A DNA stretch of 64,000 bases from the NCBI RefSeq assembly GCF_021155775.2, contig NC_060238.1, forward strand, positions 25,884,470 through 25,948,469. Direction: 5' to 3'. This DNA comes from Neodiprion pinetum (taxonomy: Eukaryota; Arthropoda; Insecta; Hymenoptera; Diprionidae). The notes beneath the pieces are model-generated. The model was not told the DNA's origin. It ran no database searches and saw only the letters and a list, made by a program, of their open reading frames with translations. A program made the position numbers and the translations under genes. This document shows positions 48,055-58,800 of the stretch, piece after piece; the first letter of the stretch is position 1; the number at the start of each line of letters is the position of its first letter.

Positions 48055-48651
48055 TCGGTGCGGGGTTGAAGTTCCGAATTTGAAAAGTTCCGAGAGTACC
48101 TAGTTCCGAATTATTTTGTGGAGAAACTTGAAGTAAAGAAATGAAACTTTGGAGAAACGACAAAGTTTCGAATGGTCGGAAAGCCTACGGCTCAAAGTTA
48201 TGAAATGCAAGATTCCGAAAATTCAATTTACGACAGAGCAAAGTTCCGATAGAGAAAAATTCTGGAAATTAAAATATACTCACAGAGCGTGGTTTACTCA
48301 ACGAATTGGTGTTAAAAAATGAGAAAAACCGAAAATCGGAACGACCAGGATTCCGACGGTAAAAATATCCAATGTCCAAAACGAAGAAAGATCAAAGTGG
48401 TGAAATTTCATCGAACTGCAAGTCTCGGATAATTCGGAATTTCGATTATTTAGATTTCAAAATTTTCTCGCTTACGTACTTTCGGAACTTGGACTCGTCA
48501 GAGTTACGCCCTTTCGGAATTTTTCCCTTTCGGACCATTCAAAACTTTGATATTTCGTCAAAGTTTGATTTCCTTACTTCAAGTGTCGCCAGCAAAAAAT
48601 TCGGAACTAGGCGCTTTCGAAAGTTTTAAGATTTGGCATTTTAACCCCGCC
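48055..48651. mobile_element. Family A fold-back element, full length with target duplication
   Basis: The best copy of the family. The left terminus TCGGTGCGGGGTTGAAGTTC aligns base for base with a CAGGGGCGGGG-type end. The arms of about 150 bp are mutually inverted: TTTGAAAAGTTCCGAG, TTCCGAATTATTTTGTGG and GAAACTTGAAGTAAAG on the left; CTTACTTCAAGTGTCGCC and GGCGCTTTCGAAAGTTT on the right. CTTTTTCT directly precedes (48047-48054) and directly follows (48652-48659) the element, an exact 8-bp duplication. The interior has no intact transposase frame. Inferred hAT-like non-autonomous element. Confidence 0.88.
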
Positions 48652-48774
48652 CTTTTTCTACTCTACTTTCTCCGCCCCTTCCTCAGAATCTCCACAGAAA
48701 CTTGAGAAAATTCGTGACACAGAATAGGTCGAGAGAGGGATAGAGAGTGCGGGATGAGAGACCTCCTCGCCTAC

Positions 48775-48860
48775 CCTGGAAGAGTTATGCACGTCTGTGC
48801 AGTTGAGCTCGTAAAGCGCATCCTCTCCTTCCTGGCAACGCCTGTACCTCCTCCTCAATC
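48775..48860 (-). CDS. candidate internal exon, gene unknown
   Basis: The minus strand has acceptor GTGGTGCAG|GATTG (weak pyrimidine tract) and donor TTCCAGG|GTAGGC, 86 nt apart. One frame is open and reads RYRRCQEGEDALYELNCT, then DVHNSSR, with two N-glycosylation-type sequons (NCT, NSS) and two Cys. That suggests an extracellular segment if real. The opposite strand is also open over this stretch, which weakens the case. Confidence 0.17.
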
Positions 48861-48950
48861 CTGCACCACGTTTTCTAACTTGACTTGCCGAAAGTTTCTG
48901 TCTGTTTGTTTATTTATTATCTCTCCGTTTCTCGTTCCCGTTTCCCCCTT

Positions 48951-48951
48951 T

Positions 48952-48991
<40 letters not shown>

Positions 48992-48993
48992 TC
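48951..48993. repeat. (TTTC)n tetranucleotide microsatellite
   Basis: About ten uninterrupted units. Confidence 0.96.
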
Positions 48994-51900
48994 AATTCCT
49001 CATTATTAGATGGAAATGTCAAGTTTACGTAATATCCTTGCGAGTCTGAAATCGTTTTGCGGAAAGATATTCTCCTATCCACCGTGTAATAATACAACAC
49101 GGAGGTAAAAGCTCGATCGTTCACAGGCACGTGAGTACATCCGTATACTTACATCGAGACCTCATCTTCGCTGCGAGCAACAGAGAGAAGCGAAGAAAGC
49201 GTACACGGGTTAGGATACTACTAATAGGGCTATCAGTCAACTCTTGAAATAAATATTTGAACGTTGACGGAGGTGCGAAGTAGTAGCTGCTGGTAGGAAG
49301 GAAGAAGAGAGAAAGACGACCGGAGGAAAGAGTGGGAGAAAAAGTAACCAGGAAGACACAAAAACCTCGTTGAAACGTTGGAAGATTTATTTTTAACACC
49401 TATTTTTCAATTTGGTAAACAAATTTTTCAATGCACGAGCATACGCAATCACGGTTAATTAAAACGTAAATCGAAAAGGTGCAACCACGGTGCAATCGCA
49501 GAGCGAGGAGCGGTCCGATGCGCCAACACGAAATACGCAACGAGCACAGAAATGAAAAATGTTCGAGGGTCTATTTTCGACCAAGACACTGCAGCGTAAA
49601 CGGATCTCGGTCTTATAAACAGAACCGTATCTCTTTCTCCTCGGGTTATGCGTTGGCGCTCATCGTCGGCTATCCGGCGCTGCTGGATCGCACTGTTAAA
49701 GCGGCATCAAAGAAGGGCGATGACGAGGAATGACCGAGGATCTAGGAGCCCCGGTTTTTCGCTCTTCGTCCAACGCACGCGGGCTGAATTATCACACTGG
49801 AAAAATGCCCACTTGATAGGATGCCGAATAACGTAATTCCAAGCTTTGAACTTTATTTCTGGACAAGTTTCCGTCGAAGGAATTTTTCGACGATGGTTAA
49901 AGTCGCGTCGGATCTGGTCCGAAAAAATTCTAGCACGCAAATGGCCTGTCATTTTTCTCGCAGCTTCTTTCTTTTTATTTTCCATGGCTCGCCTGCATGC
50001 CTGCAGTTTTATGGACCGTGTGTGATCTTCAACCTTACAGCTTTGCCCGTGGGATCAGGAGGTCGGAAACATGCCTCTTGACATTTTTTCTTCGGAAAAT
50101 GACGAGTTAGAAAGAGGAAAAGAGGAGGAACGGGCTGATTAAAGATGTTGGAAAGCCAGAGTCAAGACGTTGCTGTCAAAAACCATGTCCCTGAGCTTAC
50201 GACGCACGCATTTTACGTAGAATAGAGAATCAGCGGAAGAGTGAGGAGCAGACTGCAGCAGCAGAAATATCCTGAGACGGAGGAAAATTACTTCCGCGGT
50301 TAATCTCCGGTTCGAAAAAAGAAAAACCTGTACCTACTCCTCGATATCGTTTCTCTTGTTACACGCGTTTCCGCAATTCACGTCACACGTCTTTGGCAAT
50401 TTTCTGTGAGAACTGTTATTAACCTGCTGCAGAAATAACTCGCAAGTTATTTTCCAACCCCAAGACCCAGTCGCGAGCCGCTTCATCCATCAACCATACA
50501 TTCCTCCCTGTCTACGCTTATGATGTGTATTTTCTTTTTTCTCTCCTCCCCCATTCTAATTTGGACGGGAATTAGGACCCGAGGGCAAAAACCAACGTGG
50601 AATTATGGAAAATATATTCTGCCGCAGGTCGTTTTTTGAATCGAGGCGTGTGTATGGCTCCAGCACTTTTGCCAATTGCTTGACAAAGCTCATTACGATA
50701 ATCGGGCCTGGTTAAAAATTTATCACAGGAAATGAAACGCGATATGTTCCAGTGAAACGGGATAGGTAAGCGAAAAATTCTCATTTAAACGGGACAATCC
50801 TGTTTTACGGAACACTGCGTTGAAAGCGCGACGTAACGAAACAAAACAGAGAGACGAAGCTACGGAATACTCGCTAGTTTAATATTCATACGCTTGAATC
50901 AGTAATTTTATAATTAATTCCATAAGCGATAATCTCAAGGCAGAATAAAATGGATCGAATCTGATGAATTTTTCCTAATTTCAAAATACTTTGAAATGAA
51001 ATACTTATATCTAAGCTATTTTTTCGGGAGATTTAAAGGAAATTCTCCCAGCTCGCAAGTAGATAAGCGTCAATGATGTATCCAATATGCGATTATTGCG
51101 TATGGAATAAATTAGAAAAGTACTAGATCCACGTGTACGAACCGCCATGAACGGGTTTCGGCGATGCTTGGATTCGACGGCTGATAATCGCCAGGATTCA
51201 GGCAAACTAGTCAGCTGTCGAAAATCCACGCTTATGGCGCGAAGTTGATAAACAGCCGCGGTGAGTTCGGAGGCTAATATCGACTCTTCGAAGTTACGAA
51301 ACTCCTGAATTTGGCACACGCCGCATGTTTCGACCACGGAGAAACTAGAGTTGCCGAACTTCCCGCTTCTCGGTTCATTGTTTCGCGGGAAACAGACCGA
51401 AGGTGCGAAGTATAAAAAAAAAACCATTTTTCGTCCGCCTTGGTTATCCGTCTGCACTTCCCAGGGATCTGATTTTCCACTTTGTCTCAATTTTGATTCG
51501 CACAGCTCGAGCATTTCAGACACACGAATACAAACGTAACATATTGTGCCTACGCGTTACAGTGAACGTTACCCGACGTACGTTGAAGTGAGAATAAAAG
51601 AGTTGAAATAACGGATTTCATTTTCCTTCGAGAAGAATCGTAGTGGCAAAAAACGAGTGGGAGCACGAATTCCACTTCGGCTCGATTCTTAAGGTATATC
51701 TTTTCGCGATGCACAATTTTTTATACGCTAACACGTAATAAGCGTGTTATACCTTTTCAAAGTAACTCCAGCGAGGCTTGAATTTTTGCCAATCACGCAA
51801 TTCCGTTCGAAGCGGATCATTTTCATTTTCTCTATCGTCTTTTTGTCTTTCCGTTTATGTGTTTATTTTCAATTTCTCCTTCCCTCGCGAGCAAAATCCC

Positions 51901-52262
51901 GTTGAAATTCAAGCCCACGTCGCGTCTGAATACCCGTGCAGTTTATTTCGCCGAAAGTTTGCGAGTCTCGCGTCAAGTGCTATCCGTTACACGCGTCTAG
52001 CTTATACCCTGTACGTGTTGTTCACGCCCCACTTGCCCGCAGACGCGGTTTAAGAACTTAGCTTTTTATCCTCGCTTCGCGTCTCCCGCCGCCGTGTTTA
52101 GTGCGTGCGTCTGCACGCGTCGACGCGTACGCGCAAAGTGCGCAATAAGGAAGGAAAAAATTGTGACCAGCATGCGCTGATGAAGCGAACCTTTGAAGGG
52201 TTCGAAGCGCGACGCGCTTCTGCCGTGCAGCACGCGTCGGTCCTCCGACCGATTGTCAGAGG

Positions 52263-52295
52263 TATAAAAGAGCCGTTTGAATGAAGGCCCAGCAT
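52263..52295 (+). promoter_or_regulatory. candidate TATA-box core promoter
   Basis: TATAAAAG (52263-52270) is a full TATA consensus. About 30 bp downstream, GGCCCAGCATT gives an initiator-like A near 52292. The 180 bp upstream is CpG-rich (TGCACGCGTCGACGCGTACG). An ATG opens 13 bp after the predicted start. This is the clearest core promoter in the window by motif and spacing. Confidence 0.4.
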
Positions 52296-52304
52296 TGTTT
52301 TGTC

Positions 52305-52415
52305 ATGCGTGCACTGCATCAAGCCGCTCAATCCCGCAGCGTGAAAGCAGAGATTTCCGGTTATGCTGTTCTAAGTGACGAGGAAGGAATCCCAGTAATA
52401 TGTATAGTGGACTGA
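52305..52415 (+). CDS. 36-codon ORF downstream of TATA promoter
   Basis: The frame begins MRALHQAAQSRSVKAEISGY and continues AVLSDEEGIPV to a stop at 52413-52415. Codon composition is coding-like. A possible donor CCCA|GTAATA occurs at codon 30. Element G begins near 52402, so the last codons and the stop are element sequence: either the insertion truncated a longer first exon, or the frame is fortuitous. The leader would be only about 13 nt. Product unknown. Confidence 0.25.
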   Translation: MRALHQAAQSRSVKAEISGYAVLSDEEGIPVICIVD

Positions 52416-52690
52416 AAACTAGGCAGCAAGTATTTATTTCAATTGATATTAAACACTTCAAGGGGGTAAAACCACCCTCCAAAGTAAGGCGCGTCAGGGG
52501 GCGATTTGGCAGAAAAATGAATATGTAATTTTCTCAATAAAAAAAAAATAAAAATAAAAATAAAACCAGAAAAATAAACTGTCAAATCGCCTCTTGACAT
52601 AACTTACTTAGGACAGTGGTTTCACCCCGTTAAAGTGGTCAATGGCAGATAAAAAAAAATACGTGTCGCCTAATTTTTAGTCTACTATAA
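52402..52690. mobile_element. Fold-back element G
   Basis: The left end TATAGTGGACTGAAAACTAG is matched by the inverse of the right end (TAATTTTTAGTCTACTATAA). Inward, GGGGGTAAAACCACC pairs with GGTTTCACCCCGTTAA, and AGGGGGCGATTTGGCAG pairs with CTGTCAAATCGCCTCTTG. The arms are about 120 bp around an A/T-rich loop of AAAAATAAA units. There is no coding capacity and no clear target duplication. It sits about 110 bp downstream of the TATA promoter candidate. Confidence 0.83.
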
Positions 52691-52775
52691 CGTGTTACAA
52701 AAGAAATCAAATCGGAGAGATCAACCTGGAATGCCTTCCTTGTTAGCTTTAACCTCACTTACTTGTAACCCTCTG

Positions 52776-52779
<4 letters not shown>

Positions 52780-52852
<73 letters not shown>
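52780..52852. repeat. (CT)n microsatellite, 73 bp
   Basis: About thirty-six uninterrupted CT units followed by a T run. It is a homopurine/homopyrimidine tract that could adopt triplex (H-DNA) structure and bind GAGA-type factors. Confidence 0.97.
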
Positions 52853-52860
<8 letters not shown>

Positions 52861-55636
52861 CTCTTTCATTCACTCTTTGAGCGCAGATGAAGAGGATTTC
52901 CCGAGGAAAAAGACGCGAATCGAGATAATTGGTTCCCGTTCTGCTGTTGCCTCTGCGTATCGGGAAAGAAGACCAAAAAACGAATGTCTCGAGAAAGGGA
53001 GTGTATCAAAAGCTGGAGGGACAGCGTCACTCGTTTCAGAAGTAATTTAGTAAATTAAGCAACCCTGTTACCAATTTACATCCCGGGTAACTTTTGTTTC
53101 GTCTTAAAGCCACGGTTCTCTTCTTCACGAAGTTCACTTTTTCCACGGAGTTTCGTTCTTCCTTTATTTATATACTCTTTTCGCCTCGGCAGCTGGGTGT
53201 CGACACCCCCCGAGTCTGCCGGAGGGTGGCTCCTCGAATACTCATCTACCCGGCCTTTCCGAACGAGATGTATGCTTTGTTTGTCACCTAGTTGTCCTCC
53301 GGTAGGCGCGCAGGGAAAATAACACAAGAATAGATAGACGAGAAAGAAAACCAAGAACGAGACAGAATGCGGTGCCGTGCTTTTGTGTATAAACGGTGCG
53401 GTTGGCCGTATTTACCCCGGCGTCGCGACGCGTCCACGTTCATTTCTTGGGGGGAAAAAGGCGTCGTACAAAAACCTGCGGCTGCGTGGTTCTAAATTCG
53501 AGATTAGATCACACAGGTCTGCAAAAAAAGTGCTTTGTTTCACCTGCACGGGATGTTTTTTGGCAAGTGATGTGTCTTCGAGTCTGCTGAATTCAAAAAT
53601 GACTTTCATTCACCTCCGTCGCGTGCAGTATTTTTGCAACATACAAGGTGCTTGCATAAAATAATTAAAAAACCACCATTTCATTTCAATGAAGTAAAGA
53701 ATATTTCTTACAAAGTTGAACACAAAATTTCTTCACGAATTGTACTTAACATTCCGTATTCATTCTTTAACCTATGAAACCTTTTCTTCTTATCTTCCGT
53801 ATTTCTTCGAACACGCTGTTGTTTTCCATTTTCGCTTTGCCTGTTTGTGATTATTCTTAACACTGACTCTAATGCGTGTTAAATGAAAGTAAGAAATCAC
53901 TTCTGCATAGGATTTTTCGAATCGAGAATAGGATACCAGATTTCGAGTTAAATGGGATTTTCACTCTAAATAAAACTACAAAAAATGAGTTCAAGAAAAA
54001 TCCTGACATGATTTTTTGAGTATTATTCCCGGTTTCAGTAGGTCAGAATCTGTAAAAAAAAGTATCGAAAAACCTTTCCAGTTTTTTAGTTGCGACCCGT
54101 GTAGTGAATATAATCGTTGCTGCTAGCCAGCTGTCGTCGTTCCAATTTAAGTACGCGATAAACCAATTAGTAACTACTGAAAAAAATTAGAATTCAAAAC
54201 CACGCGCGTCTTGTCCCTCGGTTATCTCTTTCTCTCTTTTTCTGTCGATCAGGCGTTTTATTCTCTTCTTTCAACTAAAATCGTGAGAAACTTTTCGAAA
54301 AACAATTGGCTACCCGCCCCATGTCCTTTCACTTCGGTCTTCGTTCCGTCTCTGAAACAGCTTTTGGGATATTTCCACTCGACGTTACGTATAAGTGGAG
54401 AGGAAGACTAGACTTGACCGGCCGCCGCATCAGGAGCAGCGTTCCTGGATATCTCATTTCCGCAGGCCCTACCTTAGACCAGAAGGAGGAACAAGGAGTC
54501 GATTATCTCACGTTACTCGACGCGCCACGCCCCCCGGCATGAAACTGTACTTTGTGCTTGAGGAAAAAAGAAAGAGAGTGGAAGATAGAGGGAGGGAAAA
54601 GAAGAAGTAGAAGAAGAGAAGAAAAAAAGAGGAGAGAAAAGAAGTAAAAACGCGGCGAATCTTCAAAGGCTTCGCAAGTTGACGATCCCCAGGCACTGGC
54701 GCCCGAATCCCTCTCAGCCTGACAGCCAGGCTCGCCAATGTCAAAGGCAGACCTTCGATAAATAAGTTTATATTTCCCAAATTTTTTCCTCCTTCCCACC
54801 TCCTCTGCCATAACTTATGTCTTACTTTTCATGAAACGTACGCTCGAGGAAGCGCCTTCGGAAAGTAAGCGAGTCGACGTGTCAGTCTGAAAGCCAAGCT
54901 GTATCAGAGTCATTGAGTAATGGGGCAGCGATACTCTCCCGGTTCGATATACCGTACACATTTTACGATATAAAAATGGTCGATCGAGTCAAACGAGGAT
55001 ATTTAATTTAACGCCAAGGTACAAGAGGCTGCGGAAAGAAATAAGAGGAAAGAGTCGAAGAAGGGAGGGAAAAAAAGGTCAAATAATGGGGGAAATGATA
55101 AACAAGACACCAATTTTCCCGTCGTATCTATCGCCTTGCGTATATCAATCTCGTCTTTGGGTATATGGTATGTAGCTACCTATTAACCCCAACGATCTGC
55201 ACACGATAAGAGACGGCCGGGTCGATTAATCTTCACTAATTTTGACCATCCCGGTTATCAACACCTTCCTCGTCCTCCGTGACGCGATCGCTTTCCGGCG
55301 TTTTGTGATATACGGCTTATATATATATATACTCGGACACGGTGCTACGTAAGAGAAGAGCTGGACAAGGGTTTCTTCTGAAAGAAAAATAACAACTTTT
55401 GTAAGAATAACACGATATAATCACACCCTAATCTCGGAGAGGATACGATAAGAATCGGCGGTCTAATTCGAATCGGGCTAGACATCCCTGCCGCATGCGA
55501 GAAGAAAGAGGAAGGAGATCTGATGATACACGCTTTTTTGTAATCACAAAAAGTTGGAATAAGCCAAGCTGTTTGCGGTTGCGCCTTCCGGTGTCCGTGG
55601 AAGAGAAGAGTTCACGTCTCGGCTAGTGCCAAGACA

Positions 55637-55942
55637 ATGATCCCCTTCATCAATCTAGCCGTGGAGCCCTTCTTCGACTTCAGGGTCGCTGATTATGAGT
55701 CACCGACTCTGACCCTGGTCACTGAGGGAAAAAGCGACGGTCTTGAGGGGCGGATTCGAGGGACGAAGGTCGCCAAGGAGGGGAAACGAATGAGAAAAAT
55801 GCCCGGTCGTTTCTTGGAAGGGCGCGTAACTGGCCGCTGCGATATTATTCCAGTGACCATGATACAGTTGCACCCAGACACGCTTCCGGAGCTTCCACCC
55901 TTGATCTGGGTGCTGCCTAGACGCCGTGCTCCGTCCGGTTAG
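55637..55942 (+). CDS. candidate ORF, 101 codons, unrecognised
   Basis: The ATG (context ACAATGA, A at -3) opens a frame beginning MIPFINLAVEPFFDFRVADY, then mixed hydrophilic residues, ending PLIWVLPRRRAPSG. Third positions are GC-rich and codon choice is regular. There is no signal peptide, domain or clear promoter, and fold-back element F lies 136 bp downstream. It could be an exon fragment or chance. Confidence 0.17.
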   Translation: MIPFINLAVEPFFDFRVADYESPTLTLVTEGKSDGLEGRIRGTKVAKEGKRMRKMPGRFLEGRVTGRCDIIPVTMIQLHPDTLPELPPLIWVLPRRRAPSG

Positions 55943-56077
55943 GGACAGAGCCCTTGATGCGAGGGGTTCAAGCCGAGTTCAAGCCTCTACGAATACGAAA
56001 TGCATCGCTCATCAATCTTGCCACCGAGTGACTTTTGACGGGGCGTCACTCGGCTTCGGGGTTCCGGAAAGGACGCC

Positions 56078-56348
56078 GCAGAATCCTTATGGAAATTGGC
56101 TGCCGGTTGGAATGGCTGCATTTTTAGTATGTTGTAGTTCATATTCTTCCGATCAAAAGTTCCCATGGATACAAGTCCCAAAAATCGGTAGTTTCCGAGA
56201 TACAGGCTACAGAAAAGGGGGTGTAAAGGGGATACTACTGACTTTTGGGACTTGTGTCCATGGGAATTGTTGATCGGGAAGACATGAACTGTAACATACC
56301 GAAAATCCAGCCAATTCAACCGGAAGCCAATTTTCATAAGGACTCTGC
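56078..56348. mobile_element. Fold-back element F
   Basis: The left arm GCAGAATCCTTATGGAAATT, GGCTGCCGGTTGGAATGGCT, GTATGTTGTAGTTCATATTC, TCCCATGGATACAAGTCCC is repeated inverted as GGGACTTGTGTCCATGGGAA, GACATGAACTGTAACATACC, AGCCAATTCAACCGGAAGCC, TTTTCATAAGGACTCTGC. The arms are about 115 bp at roughly 85 percent identity by eye, with a loop of about 40 bp. The open frames inside are by-products of the palindrome. Confidence 0.87.
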
Positions 56349-58261
56349 TTCGTAAGGAATCCTTTGGCAACGCAAACGAGCGACCTTGTTCGCGTATCGC
56401 ATCGATACGAGAAATTATAGGGTGTCTTCGAGGGCCTGAGGCTTCTCATTGAGGGCCAGATGTTGCGAGCCGGAAGTGGCCGGCTAGGCAGGCAGCCTGG
56501 CTGCAAACCTGAACTAATCGATATTATTCACTGGAGGTAATCGATCCGATTAAGATCTGGTAACCCACTGGCCGCAGTCGCTGCTTGTGCGATCTCAGGC
56601 GGCAGATGGGCGACGGGTGCGAAACGGGCGAAGCCGGGAAATGGGCTTCTGAATTTTGATATACCTACCTTACAGCCGGGCTGCCAATGCCGGCGAGGAA
56701 GCAAACGAAGCCGTCGGGGAAGCGGGGGAGGAAAGGAACCGGACGGAAGAGAAGTAATTCCGTGTAAGCCGTTATTAAGCGACAGTCGGTGCCGCGTGTA
56801 TGAGGCATTCCGTGTCAACTCGACTTAACCTCATCCAACCCAACCTTACCCGACCAAACCGGTGTTACCGTTAATCAATATCGAGGTTGTACCAACAAAT
56901 CAACAAACTAATCCAAAACCATTCGTCTCACGGAATGAAAATATTTTAGTTCTTCGTATGCAATATTTCAGTAGCATATTCTGAAACTTTTACTTACGAT
57001 TACGAAATCACGTAATGCACACTGTGGAATCGTTCGGTAAAGGTTGGAAAATGATTTTTCAAGAGTTGGAGCGAAAAAAATTATCGTTCAATCAACGACG
57101 GTTCAAAAAATGACCCAAAGATTCTCTGGTTGTATTCTTTGAATTCCGGAGGCGCCAATTAGTCTTGAAACATGTCTTGACAAATCGTTTTTCAGTAAAC
57201 TAAGAACAGTGCGGTGAAAAACCTGGTCGAGTTGGCACGGAATGCTCCATGTACACCTAGTACTAGGTCGAGGAGGAGGAGGAGGAGGAGGAGGAGAAGG
57301 GGGAGGATGATAAGGTGAAAGAGGAGAAGGAGAGTAGGTAGAGTAGGTATAACGTAATTGCATGCGTCGTGTGTGTAGGCAGGGTAAGCACGTCGTCATC
57401 GTTTCTCCTTTTTCCTTCGTTTCGTCGTTTTATTTCGTTCCTCGCATTATTGTACCAACCTACCGACTACGTCGTCTAACAAAGCGAGGATTTCGCGAGG
57501 GAATTTCAAACTACGAGACAAGATGAGAGAAAAAAATCCAAAAAGAAAAAAAACGAGGAAGGATAAAAGCTGCACCCTGTAATCCCGTTCGCACCGTTAT
57601 AAAGACAAGAATGAGAAAAAGTTTTTCGAATCATCGGAAGACCGTCCTTTTTCCGCGCGTGGAAAAATTTAATTGCCCACAACGTGAGTGGGGGAGTTTC
57701 GCCGATTGACGCGTTTCTTTCAACTTTTTTCACTCGTCTCACGCTCCCGCAATTTATATATTTCAATTTTAAAGTTAGCACCTTCCCCGGCCGGCTGCTC
57801 GCCGCCACCTCCATCCCTTTTATACGGCTCCAGCACGCACCAGTCTGCGTGGTTGAAACCTATCGTTCGACCCTCATCAATGTTGACGTATGCAGCAGCC
57901 ATCGATTCTAGTAGAGAAAACTATTCCGCCGTCGGCCCCTAACTGATTCTCGGTGGAATTCTTTCTCGAATAAAAATAAAACTACCCGATGTAAAAACCG
58001 ACGTCAGTCGGTGATTTTTCATTCCTTCTCGTCTGTCTCGCCGCACATACGCGCTTTATACCACTGAAGGAATGATTTAAAATTCGTTTTTCTTATTTGC
58101 CAAGCTTATTCGCATTGCGATATTTCTAATGCATTCATCCGTTATCGCTCACGCTCACGCTGTCTTTATATTCTCCCATTCGATTTCCGCAGTAAATTCC
58201 GACTGAACGAGGAGCAGTGGTCGTCGATTCACGTCTCGATCGACTCATTACGACGGCTGAC
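56349..58261. other. noncoding stretch
   Basis: A GAG triplet repeat lies near 57.28 kb. Short overlapping frames exist on both strands without domains. Confidence 0.45.
57269..57297. repeat. (GAG)n triplet microsatellite
   Basis: About nine GAG units. The minus-strand poly-Pro/Ser frames are artefacts. Confidence 0.93.
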
Positions 58262-58800
58262 GCGATTTTTAATCTGGGTTCTAGATGTCAAATTTTGTGT
58301 TTTATTTTTACGTGACCAATAAATGACTAAACAGTTTTGTCATATAAAGTTTGTTTCTTTAGAAACTAGAAGGATATTTCGGCTTTTGATAAAAATTACC
58401 TATTTTCTCAAAAATCTATTGTAAATAACAATCAGACAAACTTCAGTTTTGCATTTAAATCACTTTTATTTGAAAATAAAATAAATGCAAAAGAATTGAT
58501 AAACAAAGTTGGGCAATGAATATTTCTCGTACTTCTTCGATTCGACTTTCTCGTATCAGACCCCAAACGTAATCTACCATTATGCTCTTATTATACGACT
58601 CCTGATAACGTTAATAACGATAAAGTCCGTCGCATCTCGGTAAAAACTTTTTCATTTTTCTTCCGAATAGCCGCCCGTATTAGTTATCAAGCAAAAACTT
58701 CAAGACTTGTTTATCAACGTAAAAAAGACAAAAACAAACTTTGTAAGTAACAAACGAAGGTTTTGGTTGTCATTCGATTTACAGAATCGACCTTCATTTA
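58262..58800. mobile_element. Family D interspersed repeat, copy 2
   Basis: Collinear with 27240-27790. Shared blocks include AACAGTTTTGTCATATAAAG, TGCATTTAAATCACTTTTAT, GAATATTTCTCGTACTTCTT, TTATACGACTCCTGATAACG, TCTTCCGAATAG and AAAACTTCAAGACTTGTTTA. Divergence and small indels are spread evenly, as in two old copies. There is no transposase frame. Confidence 0.8.

Larger units (their letters stand above)
48652..52401. other. noncoding stretch with weak exon candidates
   Basis: It holds a TTTC tetranucleotide repeat, the minus exon candidate at 48775-48860 and a start-plus-donor signal near 49155 (minus). A 170-codon minus frame (51011-51523) has no recognisable domain. The TATA promoter candidate is near its right end. 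Confidence 0.4.
52691..56077. other. noncoding stretch
   Basis: It contains the longest CT tract of the window and a coding-looking but unrecognised ORF at 55637-55942. No other feature stands out. Confidence 0.4.

Noticed and set aside
49620..49732. Frame ending GYALALIVGYPALLDR plus a charged tail, resembling a small membrane protein
   Set aside because: The hydrophobic stretch is about 15 residues, upstream sequence is unrelated, and there is no start or splice support.
51011..51523. 170-codon minus-strand ORF
   Set aside because: Mixed composition but no recognisable motif, promoter or splice sites; consistent with a chance frame.
55926..56506. Overlapping ORFs on both strands with similar residues
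   Set aside because: The similarity between strands comes from the inverted arms of element F, not from coding.
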